Assembly (NCBI GenBank): GCA_902492045.1
Contig: CABUKB010000003.1
Location: 1-64,000, forward strand
Source of the DNA: an uncultured Oscillospiraceae bacterium
GTDB lineage: Bacteria > Bacillota > Clostridia > Oscillospirales > Acutalibacteraceae
Direction: 5' to 3'
DNA: 64,000 nucleotides
Shown: positions 23,998 through 32,390 of the stretch, one piece after another
Position numbering within the stretch: the first letter of the stretch is position 1
Layout of the letters: every line of letters starts with the position of its first letter
Made by a program: the position numbers and the translations under genes
The notes under the pieces: generated by a model
Database searches by the model: none
What the model was told of the DNA's origin: nothing
Seen by the model: only the letters and a program-made list of their open reading frames with translations

Positions 23998-25712
23998 GAT
24001 TCTGTCCCCTCGCTGAGAATGAGGTTTTTCAGGGTGTTCAGGGTGGTCTTGGTTTCAGCCGTTGTCTCCCCAAGCAGACTGGCGATTTCCTGTGCTGCGA
24101 TCATCTGCTTCTCAATGACCTTTTGAGCCATCTCAGCCGATTCCAGCCGCGCCTTGAAAGCACTTTCCTTGCGGGCTTCCTCCTCCGTGATATCTTTCAT
24201 CACGCCCACCACCAGATCCTGTTCGGGGACGTAAACCAGAGTAGACATGACGATGAGATTTTGCCCTTCCAGCTTAACCTTTTTATCCACTATGTTTCGA
24301 TGAGTTTCGAAAACCTCCTCGAAATCCGAGGGATCCATATACTCAAAAAGATCCCCCTTGAGCGCCTGTTGACGGGATACGCCAAACAGCTTTTGAGCCG
24401 GCAGGTTGATCTCCAGAATCCGCAGTTCGCGATCCACCGCCAAAATATAGTTGGGGGTCACACTCAAGGTGACATTGCTCAGGGACTGGGACAGATCGTT
24501 GATATAGGGCAGGCACATATAAAGCTCGGCCTTGCCTTGATACACGGCAATGGCCTTATCCCGACAGGTGGGATACCCGCAGGATCCACAGTTGAGTTCC
24601 TTATCCGGGGTGGGTTTACCGATTTCGGTGAGAATCTTTCGAATGGTTTTTTCATCCGGAATCTCCGTATGCCGGTCAACCGGTTTAAAACGCTGTTCTA
24701 GGCCGGGGCAGGTATAGGCGGTGCCCCGTTCGGGTTCCTTGGCGTAAGTCCGCACCGCCAGTTGAGCCTGATAGGTACCCCGGCGTTCCTCTGGAATCAA
24801 GGGCCCCCCCACACATCCGCCTTCACAGGCGTTAAGTTCCACAAAAAGACGGTCCGGACGATCGGTCTGCTTTAATTCATCCAGAAACTGCATCACATTG
24901 TCCAAACCACACACGCTCATGAAGGTATATCCGGCGTATCCTTCTTCCGGAGATACACCGCCCTGAAACGAGACATCCCGCAGAATCCCCTCTGGTACCG
25001 GATAAATACGGGAATACGGGGACTCCTCCGCCGTCATAGCCTCCTGTTCCGCCAAAGCGATCTGCCGGTCGGCCAGGATCTCGTCGAGCTGGCGGAACGA
25101 CAGCACCGCGTCGGCAGATTCGGGATGCTCATCAATTTCCCGGATTTTGGAGAGACAGGGACCGATAAACACCACCTTGGTGTCGGAACCCAGCCGTTCT
25201 TTGATGATCCGGCCATGAGCGAGTGCCGGTGACACAACCGGCGCCATGTACGATACCAGCGAGGGGTAATACTGCGCAATCAGGAGATTGACCGTGGGAC
25301 AGCAGGTGGTGAGAATACAAGGCATCTCGCCCTGATCCATCAGTTCCCGATACTCCCTGGTCACCTCTTTCGCTCCAACGGCGGTTTCCTCCACCGCATC
25401 GAAACCAAGGGCATAAAGCGCCTTGACAAGCCGTTCTTTGTCCCGCCCGTAGATTCCGGCATACGAAGGGGCAAGGCTTGCCACTGTCCGCGTACCGGGA
25501 TCCGCCAGCATAGAAAAAACCTTGGCCGGATCATTGACCACCGTTTTGGCCTTCTGCGGGCACACATTGATGCAATGACCACACAGAATACACTGGTCGG
25601 CGATGACTTCTACCCGGTCGTTGATGTAGCTGATTGATTTGACGTTGCAGTATTTCAGACATTTATAGCAGTTTTTACAGTTAGCTTTTTTGACGCTGAT
25701 ATAGCCGGCCAT
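23994..25712 (-). CDS. Putative sensory [FeFe] hydrogenase with PAS domain (HydS-like)
   Basis: This protein of about 572 residues has, in order: two [4Fe-4S] motifs (about 12-51); a degenerate hydrogenase H-domain with LTTCCPTVN, FIGPCLSK and NACEGGCVGGP (about 135-310); a four-Cys FeS motif CGSCGYPTCRDKA near 375-388; a PAS domain (about 418-508); and a coiled-coil tail. This layout matches group C putative H2 or redox sensors, not catalytic enzymes. The second ATG (25712) is chosen because AAAGGGGG is 6 bases from it but abuts the first ATG. Coupled to the phosphatase gene downstream. Confidence 0.87.
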   Translation of the reverse strand: MAGYISVKKANCKNCYKCLKYCNVKSISYINDRVEVIADQCILCGHCINVCPQKAKTVVNDPAKVFSMLADPGTRTVASLAPSYAGIYGRDKERLVKALYALGFDAVEETAVGAKEVTREYRELMDQGEMPCILTTCCPTVNLLIAQYYPSLVSYMAPVVSPALAHGRIIKERLGSDTKVVFIGPCLSKIREIDEHPESADAVLSFRQLDEILADRQIALAEQEAMTAEESPYSRIYPVPEGILRDVSFQGGVSPEEGYAGYTFMSVCGLDNVMQFLDELKQTDRPDRLFVELNACEGGCVGGPLIPEERRGTYQAQLAVRTYAKEPERGTAYTCPGLEQRFKPVDRHTEIPDEKTIRKILTEIGKPTPDKELNCGSCGYPTCRDKAIAVYQGKAELYMCLPYINDLSQSLSNVTLSVTPNYILAVDRELRILEINLPAQKLFGVSRQQALKGDLFEYMDPSDFEEVFETHRNIVDKKVKLEGQNLIVMSTLVYVPEQDLVVGVMKDITEEEARKESAFKARLESAEMAQKVIEKQMIAAQEIASLLGETTAETKTTLNTLKNLILSEGTES

Positions 25713-25736
25713 TGCCATCCCCCTTTCAGCCTGTCA

Positions 25737-25985
25737 TTAAGAGTTCCACTGCGCGGCCACTTTGTCGGCGAAAAAGCCATCCACTGTTGCCAGCGTCAGG
25801 CTGTACACCTGGTCATCGAATTTGACACAGACGCCTTCCTCCGCACAGTGGCCCATGCAGAAAGAACCCTTGAGTTCCACTTGGCCTTCCAGGGCATTTT
25901 CCGCAATCAATGTTTTGAGCCGGTCAATGATCTCCCGCGAGTGCTGCAGATGGCAGGAACTTCCCACACATACCATCAAATCCAT
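25737..25985 (-). CDS. Thioredoxin-like [2Fe-2S] ferredoxin (NuoE-like)
   Basis: This 82-residue protein has four cysteines in the NuoE/HydC pattern: CVGSSCHLQHS near residues 6-16 and GSFCMGHCAEEGV near residues 41-53. Such small ferredoxins carry one [2Fe-2S] cluster and pass electrons to or from hydrogenases. It is the first gene of the cluster, 19 bases before the HydS-like gene stop-to-start gap, and probably feeds or reads out the sensory hydrogenase. Confidence 0.88.
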   Translation of the reverse strand: MDLMVCVGSSCHLQHSREIIDRLKTLIAENALEGQVELKGSFCMGHCAEEGVCVKFDDQVYSLTLATVDGFFADKVAAQWNS

Positions 25986-26069
25986 ACTATGAACTCCCTT
26001 CGCTTCTGAATGAATGAGGGCCTTATCGAATAGATACGCGCCGCTTCCGGGAAAAAAGCGGTTATCATC

Positions 26070-26098
26070 AGTATAGCATATTGTTATTTTTTCGTCAA
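26070..26098 (-). promoter_or_regulatory. Promoter of the hydrogenase-phosphatase operon
   Basis: On the minus strand, TTGACG (26093-26098), 17 bases and TATACT (26070-26075), about 80 bases before the ferredoxin ATG. Confidence 0.8.
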
Positions 26099-26164
26099 TG
26101 TGGGAACGACGGTTTCCATCATTTTTCGCGGCCAGGGCTGCGTGATTTAAACGCGAAAATGGAC

Positions 26165-26193
26165 GGCGGGGCGGAAGGCCCTATCGCCCCGCC
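26165..26193. repeat. Strong GC hairpin between two divergent promoters
   Basis: GGCGGGGCG (26165-26173) and CGCCCCGCC (26185-26193) form a perfect 9-bp stem. No T run follows on either strand. It lies upstream of both the hydrogenase promoter and the glycosyltransferase promoter, so it is not an obvious terminator. The rest of 25986-26325 holds only the two promoters. Confidence 0.5.
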
Positions 26194-26256
26194 GGAAATA
26201 CAAGAGGCTTGTCTCTTTCGATACGTTTATGAATAATCATCGGCTATTGAGGCTCA

Positions 26257-26285
26257 TTGACAGCCTGCGACCGGCATGATACCAT
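26257..26285 (+). promoter_or_regulatory. Promoter of the glycosyltransferase gene
   Basis: TTGACA (26257-26262), 17 bases and TACCAT (26280-26285), 40 bases before the ATG at 26326. Confidence 0.75.
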
Positions 26286-26325
26286 AGAAGGCAGAGATTT
26301 GCCGGACGTGGGAGGAAAGAATCTT

Positions 26326-27297
26326 ATGGCTTTGTTGAGTGTCATTGTTCCTTCATATAACGAAGAGTCCAATATTCAAAACACCATTTCCGTTCTATCC
26401 ACTGTACTGCAGCAGGCCAATATCGCATATGAACTGCTCTTTATCAGCGACGGCTCCAAAGATCAGACGTTTCCCCTGATACGCCGGGCCTCCGACCAGG
26501 ACAATCGGGTGCGGGGCGTACAGTTCAGCCGGAATTTCGGAAAAGAAGCCGCCATTTTTGCCGGTCTGCGGCTGGCAAAGGGGGATTGCTGTGTGGTGAT
26601 CGACTGCGATCTTCAGCATCCTCCCGAGATGATACCGCAAATGTACCGTTACTGGGAACAGGGATATGAAATTGTCGAAGGTATCAAGAGCAACCGTGGC
26701 AAGGAGAAGCTGTCTTATAAACTGTCGGCAGGGCTGTTTTACAAACTGCTTGGCAAGCTGACAGGGGTCAATATGGCGGACTCGTCGGATTTCAAGCTGT
26801 TGGACCGGAAGGTGATCGATGTCCTGAACCGTCTTCCGGAACGAAATACATTCTTCCGCGCCTTGTCCTTTTGGGCGGGATTTCGTTCCATCCATATCGA
26901 GTATGAAGTTGCGCAGAGAAAGTACGGCCAATCGAAATGGTCGCTCAAAGGGCTTTGGAAATACGCTGTGTCGAATATCACCTCTTTTTCTTCCGCCCCC
27001 ATGCAGATGGTAACGGGGCTGGGGATCCTGCTCCTCATCATCTCGGTTGTGCTGGGTATCCAGACGTTGGTGAAATATTTTACGCACCAGGCCGTGGAGG
27101 GATTTACGACGGTCATTCTTTTGCTGCTGATAATCGGGGGCGTATTGATGATGAGCCTTGGTATCATCGGGTATTATATTGCCAAAATCTATGATGAAGT
27201 CAAGGCCCGTCCCCGATACATCATCGGGGATATGACCGAGAATTTATATGGGTCATCGGTTCAAGCCGGGTCCGATCAGAGCAATCAAGGGCTCTAA
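26326..27297 (+). CDS. Membrane-anchored family 2 glycosyltransferase
   Basis: This protein of about 323 residues has an N-terminal GT-A domain (LSVIVPSYNEESNI, FISDGSKDQT, the metal-binding DCDLQHPP) and two C-terminal membrane segments (about 240-295). The layout matches DPM1/GtrB-type enzymes, which load a sugar on undecaprenyl phosphate. The ATG at 26326 has GGGAGGAAAG upstream; a longer frame would start inside the promoter. The sugar and the acceptor are not deducible. Single gene between a promoter and a terminator. Confidence 0.88.
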   Translation: MALLSVIVPSYNEESNIQNTISVLSTVLQQANIAYELLFISDGSKDQTFPLIRRASDQDNRVRGVQFSRNFGKEAAIFAGLRLAKGDCCVVIDCDLQHPPEMIPQMYRYWEQGYEIVEGIKSNRGKEKLSYKLSAGLFYKLLGKLTGVNMADSSDFKLLDRKVIDVLNRLPERNTFFRALSFWAGFRSIHIEYEVAQRKYGQSKWSLKGLWKYAVSNITSFSSAPMQMVTGLGILLLIISVVLGIQTLVKYFTHQAVEGFTTVILLLLIIGGVLMMSLGIIGYYIAKIYDEVKARPRYIIGDMTENLYGSSVQAGSDQSNQGL

Positions 27298-27354
27298 TCT
27301 GGTCTGATGAATTGTCCCCGGAAGAGGTCCGAAGTCGTACGCAGCATCTTCGAG

Positions 27355-27406
27355 AAAAACCCGCGCCCCTTGTGATGACAAGATCACAAGGGGCGCGGGT
27401 TTTTCC
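27355..27406. terminator. Bidirectional terminator between the glycosyltransferase and tsf
   Basis: AAAAACCCGCGCCCCTTG and its complement form a stem of about 20 bp with a short loop. T runs follow on both strands, as expected between convergent genes. Confidence 0.93.
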
Positions 27407-27434
27407 TGCTTTCAAGAGCTTAATTATCGAAAGT

Positions 27435-28358
27435 TTATTTGACCATGCCGGCCACTTCGGCGGCAAAATCGTCCTCCCGCTTTTGCAGGCCCTCGCCCTT
27501 CTCAAAGCGGACAAAATCGACGACCTTCATCGCGCCGCCGGCTTTCTTGGCGCAATCCGCCACATACTGCTCCACCGTCATGTCGCCGTTTTTAACGAAA
27601 GCCTGCTGCATCAAGCAGTTATTCTCATAAAACTTCCCAATGCGGCCTTCCACCATTTTATGCATGATCGCATCCGGCTTGTTCGCATTTTTGGGATCGT
27701 TTTTAATCTGAGCGATGAGGATTTCCTTCTCCTTCTCCAGATCCGCGGCCGGAACCGACTCCTTGTCCAGATAAGAAGCATTCAGCGCGGCAATCTGCAT
27801 CGCGACATCCTTGCCGCACTCTTTAAGGATGTCCGAACCGCTTACAGAAGCCTCCGCCTCAAACCGGACCAGAACACCGATGCGGCCTCCGCCATGAACA
27901 TACGCCACACAATCGCCCTCGTAACGGACAAAACGGCGGATACTCAAATTCTCACCGATCACCAGGATTTTATCCCGCAACGCATCGGCCACGGTCAGCG
28001 CCCCCTCAAAAGGCAACGCCAACAAAGCTGTGACATCCGCCGGGTTTTTGTCGGCGATGATCTCCGCAACCGCCTTGACAAACGCCTGGAAGTCGGCGTT
28101 TTTGGCTACGAAATCGGTCTCGGAGTTGACCTCGACCACGACGCCGACCTTTTTCCCTTCATCCACCGCCGCGTAAACGAGGCCTTCCGCCGCAATGCGG
28201 GACGCTTTTTTGGCGGCGGCGGCAAGACCCTTTTCGCGGAGAATGTCGATGGCCTTCTCCATGTCGCCGTCTGTCTGAGTGAGAGCCTTTTTACAGTCCA
28301 TCATACCGACGCCGGTTCTCTCCCGCAGCGTCTGGACATCTTTTGCAGTAAATGCCAT
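27435..28358 (-). CDS. tsf: Translation elongation factor Ts
   Basis: EF-Ts recharges EF-Tu by exchanging GDP for GTP. The protein of about 307 residues has the UBA-like N-terminus MAFTAKDVQTLRERTGVGMMDCKKAL, the TDFVAKN motif that contacts EF-Tu, and the IAALNASYLD region. It is downstream of rpsB, as usual. In this genome pyrH and frr do not follow; they lie about 24 kb away. Confidence 0.97.
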   Translation of the reverse strand: MAFTAKDVQTLRERTGVGMMDCKKALTQTDGDMEKAIDILREKGLAAAAKKASRIAAEGLVYAAVDEGKKVGVVVEVNSETDFVAKNADFQAFVKAVAEIIADKNPADVTALLALPFEGALTVADALRDKILVIGENLSIRRFVRYEGDCVAYVHGGGRIGVLVRFEAEASVSGSDILKECGKDVAMQIAALNASYLDKESVPAADLEKEKEILIAQIKNDPKNANKPDAIMHKMVEGRIGKFYENNCLMQQAFVKNGDMTVEQYVADCAKKAGGAMKVVDFVRFEKGEGLQKREDDFAAEVAGMVK

Positions 28359-28415
28359 GTTGTCACCATTCCTTTCGCATTTTCTGGAAGTCCCCAAGGG
28401 AACGGCGGAACACCA

Positions 28416-29171
28416 TCATTCCGCCTCCGCAACGGCCGGCTCCCCGGCAGCGTCTTCCGCCTGGGTGTCCTCTTCCGCCGCGCCGTCCTCGCCCTGACGG
28501 CCTTCGAGAATGGCGTTCGCCATCGTACCCGCGATCAGCTTGACGGCGCGGATCGCGTCATCGTTGCCGGGAATGATGTAATCCACGTCATCCGGATCGC
28601 AGTTGGTGTCCACAATCGCGACAATCGGAATCCCGAGTTTCTTGGCTTCCGCCACAGCGATCTTTTCCTTGCGGGGATCGACGATAAACAAAGCACCGGG
28701 AATCTTATTCATTCCCTTGATCCCGCCGAGGAATTTCTCCAGCTTTTCGATTTCGTGATTGAGCTTGATGACTTCTTTTTTCGGCAAAAGATCAAAGGTA
28801 CCGTCTTCCGACATGGTTTTCAACTGGCTCAAACGGGTAATGCGACCGCGGATGGTACGGAAATTGGTGAGCATGCCGCCCAGCCAGCGCGCATTGACAT
28901 AGAAAGCACCGGCCCGCTCCGCTTCTTCCCGAATGGAATCCTGAGCCTGCTTTTTTGTGCCGACAAAGAGTACGGTCTCCCCCTTGGCGGACAAATCGCG
29001 CACAAACATGTAGGCCTCTTCCAGCTTACGCACGGTCTTTTGGAGATCAATGATGTAAATGCCGTTGCGTTCGGTGAAAATGTAAGGGGCCATCTTGGGG
29101 TTCCAGCGCCGGGTTTGGTGTCCAAAATGGACACCGGCCTCGAGCAACTGTTTCATGGAAACGACTGCCAT
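28416..29171 (-). CDS. rpsB: 30S ribosomal protein S2
   Basis: The 251-residue S2 protein has typical motifs: MKQLLEAGVHFGHQTRRWNPKM, YIFTERNGIYIIDLQKT, LFVGTKKQAQDSI and IVAIVDTNCDPD. It ends in an acidic, Ala/Glu-rich tail. AAGGAGG precedes the ATG. First gene of rpsB-tsf, with a leader of about 125 bases. Confidence 0.98.
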   Translation of the reverse strand: MAVVSMKQLLEAGVHFGHQTRRWNPKMAPYIFTERNGIYIIDLQKTVRKLEEAYMFVRDLSAKGETVLFVGTKKQAQDSIREEAERAGAFYVNARWLGGMLTNFRTIRGRITRLSQLKTMSEDGTFDLLPKKEVIKLNHEIEKLEKFLGGIKGMNKIPGALFIVDPRKEKIAVAEAKKLGIPIVAIVDTNCDPDDVDYIIPGNDDAIRAVKLIAGTMANAILEGRQGEDGAAEEDTQAEDAAGEPAVAEAE

Positions 29172-29302
29172 AATACAAAATCCTCCTTGGGTTTTACCCG
29201 CTGCAGAAGCTGCTCATCAAACGCGATTTTTGACGGCATCCCCGCCAACCGCACAGGGCGGCACCCGACAGGGCAACGCTTCCGCATGTGTTTTGCCGTA
29301 AT

Positions 29303-29331
29303 AGTATACCATGGATGAAGCAATATGGCAA
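29303..29331 (-). promoter_or_regulatory. Promoter of rpsB-tsf
   Basis: On the minus strand, TTGCCA (29326-29331), 17 bases and TATACT (29303-29308). The leader of about 125 bases down to rpsB could hold an autoregulatory structure, but no known S2-leader motif was recognised. Confidence 0.65.
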
Positions 29332-29412
29332 GCCGACCTTTCAAATTCGGCATTTTTCTCTTATTACCCCGGCAATCCCCGTCCCGGATTTGGATAAAAT
29401 CAACGATGAACT

Positions 29413-29718
29413 CTATTTTCCCCCAAAGATACCGCCCAAAATCCCGCCTTTTCTGGGTCTGGGCCCGGGACAGCACGGAGGCATGGGATGGTTGACCAGT
29501 ATGGTTTCATCCCCAATGACCTCGATTTCCTTCCATGAAATCACAATGTCCTCGTCATGTCCCAGCAGCCCCATGCATTTGGGACGGCCATGCACGATGA
29601 TGGATACCAGTTGGGCCGTGCAGGTATCCACTTCTACATCGTCCACACAGCCGATTCGGGTTCCATCGCATACATTGATGACCTCTTTGTCGTGCATGTC
29701 CGTAATTCTGCAGAACAT
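29413..29718 (-). CDS. YlmC/YmxH-family sporulation-associated PRC-barrel protein
   Basis: This 101-residue protein has a PRC-barrel-like core (DKEVINVCDGTRIGCVDDVEVD, then WKEIEVIGDETILV) and a Cys/Pro/Gly-rich tail (PPCCPGPRPRKGGILGG). The family is conserved in spore formers and usually lies next to sigG, as here, where it is divergent from it. AAGGAGG precedes the ATG. A possible sigma-E -10 element lies upstream. Molecular function is unknown. Confidence 0.83.
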   Translation of the reverse strand: MFCRITDMHDKEVINVCDGTRIGCVDDVEVDTCTAQLVSIIVHGRPKCMGLLGHDEDIVISWKEIEVIGDETILVNHPMPPCCPGPRPRKGGILGGIFGGK

Positions 29719-29753
29719 CTGTCTGCCTCCTTTTCGACACTTTTTTCTATCCT

Positions 29754-29780
29754 AATGTATGCCCTGGCGGGCCAAGATAG
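29754..29780 (-). promoter_or_regulatory. Possible sigma-E promoter of the YlmC-like gene
   Basis: On the minus strand CATACATT (29754-29761) matches the sigma-E -10 consensus CATACAnT. The -35 region (CTATC, about 29776-29780) is a weaker match at a plausible spacing. A GGCGGGC/GCCCGCC inverted repeat spans 29766-29798. Confidence 0.4.
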
Positions 29781-29817
29781 AACCAAGGGAGCCCGCCGTA
29801 AATTCCAGCTTTTTACT

Positions 29818-29847
29818 GCATGTTTCTTCCTGGAAGTGGCAATAATG
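29818..29847 (+). promoter_or_regulatory. Possible forespore (sigma-F/sigma-G) promoter of sigG
   Basis: GCATG (29818-29822), 15 bases, then GGCAATAATG (29838-29847). This resembles the sigma-F layout GYATA-N15-GGnnAnAnT, and overlapping bases also loosely fit sigma-G. It lies about 38 bases before the sigG ATG, and sigG is known to be under sigma-F and sigma-G control in spore formers. Confidence 0.45.
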
Positions 29848-29884
29848 GAAATACAGTTCCAGATTTCGGGGAGGACGCAGCCGT

Positions 29885-30652
29885 ATGTATAACAAGGTGG
29901 AAATTTGCGGTGTCAACACGGCGAATTTAAAGGTTCTCAGCGAAAGCGAGAAAATGCGGTTACTGAAATTGAGCCGGGAAGGGGATAAAAAAGCCAGAGA
30001 AGAATTGGTCAACGGCAACCTGCGGCTGGTTCTCAGCGTTATCCAGCGGTTCACACAGCGGGGCGAAAATCTCGACGACCTGTTTCAAGTTGGATGCATC
30101 GGTCTGATCAAATCCATCGACAATTTTGATATGTCCCAAAATGTACGGTTTTCCACCTATGCCGTACCCATGATTATCGGAGAAATCCGGCGGTATCTTC
30201 GGGACAACAACGCCATCCGAATCAGCCGTTCGATGCGGGATACCGCCTATAAAGCCATGCAAGTCAAAGAAAGGCTGACCACCCGGAACCTGCGGGAACC
30301 CACCGTGGAAGAGATCGCCAAGGAACTGGAGCTTCCCCGCGAAGAGGTGGTGATGGCACTCGAATCCATTGTGGAACCGGTTTCACTGTATGAGCCGGTG
30401 TATTCAGACGGCGGAGACACCATCTACGTTATGGATCAAGTGGGAGATCACAACGACGACAACAACTGGCTGGACGAGATCGCCTTGAAAGAAGCCATCC
30501 GGGGGCTCAACGACCGGGAAAAGAAAATTCTCAACCTGCGTTTTTTCAAAGGGATGACACAAATCGAAGTCTCCGCCGAAATCGGTATTTCTCAGGCTCA
30601 AGTTTCCCGCCTGGAAAAAGGGGCGCTGGAACGGATCAAAAAGCAGATCTAA
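29885..30652 (+). CDS. sigG: Late forespore sigma factor SigG
   Basis: This 255-residue sigma-70-type factor directs late forespore transcription. The N-terminal NKVEICGVNTANLKVLSE is diagnostic of SigG. Region 2 is LVNGNLRLVLSVIQRF...DDLFQVGCIGLIKSIDNFD, and region 4 contains MTQIEVSAEIGISQAQVSRLEKGAL. It starts with ATG and GGGGAGG upstream. It faces away from the YlmC-like gene and toward sigE, unlike the usual spoIIGA-sigE-sigG tandem. Confidence 0.97.
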   Translation: MYNKVEICGVNTANLKVLSESEKMRLLKLSREGDKKAREELVNGNLRLVLSVIQRFTQRGENLDDLFQVGCIGLIKSIDNFDMSQNVRFSTYAVPMIIGEIRRYLRDNNAIRISRSMRDTAYKAMQVKERLTTRNLREPTVEEIAKELELPREEVVMALESIVEPVSLYEPVYSDGGDTIYVMDQVGDHNDDNNWLDEIALKEAIRGLNDREKKILNLRFFKGMTQIEVSAEIGISQAQVSRLEKGALERIKKQI

Positions 30653-30666
30653 CTCAAAACGCCGCA

Positions 30667-30700
30667 TCCCCCATGCCCGCCGGCAGGGGATTTTCTTTTT
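30667..30700 (+). terminator. Terminator after sigG
   Basis: TCCCC and TGCC pair with GGCA and GGGGA, with a 2-base bulge, followed by TTTTCTTTTT. Confidence 0.75.
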
Positions 30701-30861
30701 ATAACGGGATGTGAAGCCGATCGAGAGCGTGAACAGAGCCCACGCCGATACAAGCTGTGTGAAAAACCGCCACTTGCCATATGGTCACTGCCCCGTTATC
30801 CTCTTGAAGAGAGGGGCGGCGTTTTATATACAGAGCCGTCCGTAAAAGAGGAGGAAGGCTC

Positions 30862-31524
30862 ATGCGGAAAATAGCGGTTTTGTCGATTCTTTTGTGCGTT
30901 TGTCTGGTCTGTCTATCCTGTTCCCGGGGGCTTCAGGAACCACCTTATACCGACCCCGTATCCGAAGAAACAGAGACAACTACGGTTGACCCGCCCGTCA
31001 CGACAACACCCGTCACGGAGGAAACCACGGCTCAGGCGCCCTCGACGGAAAAAGCGGTAGAGAAACCGGTGACTTTTCCTACCCTTCCCCCTACCATTGC
31101 TACGGCTGCGCCCATTACGACCGCCGCCCCACCCACGACAGCCGCCCCGACCGTACCGCCTCAGCCCACGAAACCGCCCCTCACCCTCGAAATCGAGGAT
31201 GCGGTTATTGATCATTTCGTACAGTTGCACGCATCGGATATCCAGGCCATCGAAGAAAAGCATGAAGCGAATATAGCGGCTATTATTCGGGAATCGGAGG
31301 AATATGAACTGGATGCGATGATCAAGCTGAGACAGCTCAGGGAATTGGGTTACGAAAATACGGGCGCGTATCAAACCGCTCTTACACAAATCGAATACGG
31401 GCGCCAGCAAATTACCCAGAAATATAATCAGGAAAACACGCGCTACGAAAATGAGAAGATGGCTCTTTTGTATCAAATGCAAGCGGAGATTGATCAATAT
31501 CTGTATGAAAATTTTGAGTTTTAA
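30862..31524 (+). CDS. Lipoprotein with Thr/Pro-rich linker and coiled-coil C-terminus, unknown function
   Basis: This 220-residue protein has a lipoprotein signal ending in LSC (Cys near residue 20). A linker of about 80 residues follows, rich in Thr, Pro and Ala (TTTVDPPVTTTPVTEETT). The charged C-terminal half, of about 110 residues, is predicted helical and probably coiled coil (IEEKHEANIAAIIRESEE). GAGGAGG precedes the ATG. It lies between sigG and sigE, but no family was recognised and no sporulation-specific promoter is clear. A hairpin at about 30790-30825, followed by GTTTTAT, could terminate or attenuate transcription into it. Confidence 0.7.
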   Translation: MRKIAVLSILLCVCLVCLSCSRGLQEPPYTDPVSEETETTTVDPPVTTTPVTEETTAQAPSTEKAVEKPVTFPTLPPTIATAAPITTAAPPTTAAPTVPPQPTKPPLTLEIEDAVIDHFVQLHASDIQAIEEKHEANIAAIIRESEEYELDAMIKLRQLRELGYENTGAYQTALTQIEYGRQQITQKYNQENTRYENEKMALLYQMQAEIDQYLYENFEF

Positions 31525-31607
31525 CGCATACGGCCCTTCATTCATCCGGTGTGACTGTGGTTATCTATCACACCAGGCTCCCCCATCCGAAAGAACAACG
31601 ACCGCAT

Positions 31608-32336
31608 TTATCCGGAGCGTTCGATATCTTTTTTGAGCCGTTTGATGATCTTTTTTTCCAATCGAGAAATGTAAGACTGCGAAATTCCCAAGAGGTCCGC
31701 TACTTCCTTTTGCGTATGCTCCTGATTGCCGTTGATGCCAAACCGCAGTTCCATAATGAGCTGTTCCCTTTCGGATAGTCGCGATACGCATTCGAGAAGC
31801 AGATCCCGTTCCGCCTCCTGCTCAATATTCCGGTTGACCAGATCCGGGTCACTGCCCAATATATCGGATAAGAGGAGTTCGTTGCCGTCCCAGTCGACAT
31901 TGAGGGGTTCGTCTATCGACAACTCGTTGCGCAGCTGGGTGTTTTTCCGTAGATACATCAAAATTTCATTTTCGATACAGCGCGAGGAATAGGTAGCTAA
32001 TTTGATATTCCGCCCGGGGCAAAAGGTATTGATCGCTTTGATCAGCCCAATCGTTCCAATAGAGATCAAATCCTCGATCCCCACGCCCGAACTCTCAAAT
32101 TTACGGGCTATGTACACCACCAGGCGCAGATTATGGGTTATCAACAAATCCCGTGCCTCGCTTTCGCCCTCCGCCGCGCGCCGGATCGCATCGGCCTCTT
32201 CAGCGGGGGACAACGGCGGCGGAAGCGTATCGGCCCCGTTGATATAATAAACACCCTCTCCCCGCATGCGGGCAACCAGCCGTCTCCACCGCAGGAGAAG
32301 ACGCAAGAAGAGGTTGCGCAGTGCTACGCCTGTCAT
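31608..32336 (-). CDS. sigE: Mother-cell sigma factor SigE (pro-sigma-E)
   Basis: This sigma factor of about 242 residues controls early mother-cell genes. An N-terminal extension of about 25 residues (VALRNLFLRLLLRWRRLV) is the pro-sequence removed by SpoIIGA. Core motifs are LLITHNLRLVVYIARKFESSGVGIEDLISIGTIGLIKA and, in region 4, TQKEVADLLGISQSYISRLEKKI. The ATG at 32336 is chosen because AAAGGTGG has proper spacing only to this codon. It follows spoIIGA by 54 bases and converges on the lipoprotein gene. Confidence 0.96.
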   Translation of the reverse strand: MTGVALRNLFLRLLLRWRRLVARMRGEGVYYINGADTLPPPLSPAEEADAIRRAAEGESEARDLLITHNLRLVVYIARKFESSGVGIEDLISIGTIGLIKAINTFCPGRNIKLATYSSRCIENEILMYLRKNTQLRNELSIDEPLNVDWDGNELLLSDILGSDPDLVNRNIEQEAERDLLLECVSRLSEREQLIMELRFGINGNQEHTQKEVADLLGISQSYISRLEKKIIKRLKKDIERSG

Positions 32337-32390
32337 GACCATCCACCTTTCTTCGTGCAAAACCAAACGGATTGCGTTCCGCAAGACCAG

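Noticed and set aside
27312..29318. Open plus-strand frame of 668 codons opposite tsf and rpsB
   Set aside because: It is antisense to two clear ribosomal and elongation-factor genes and crosses their intergenic regions. Composition fits a shadow frame.
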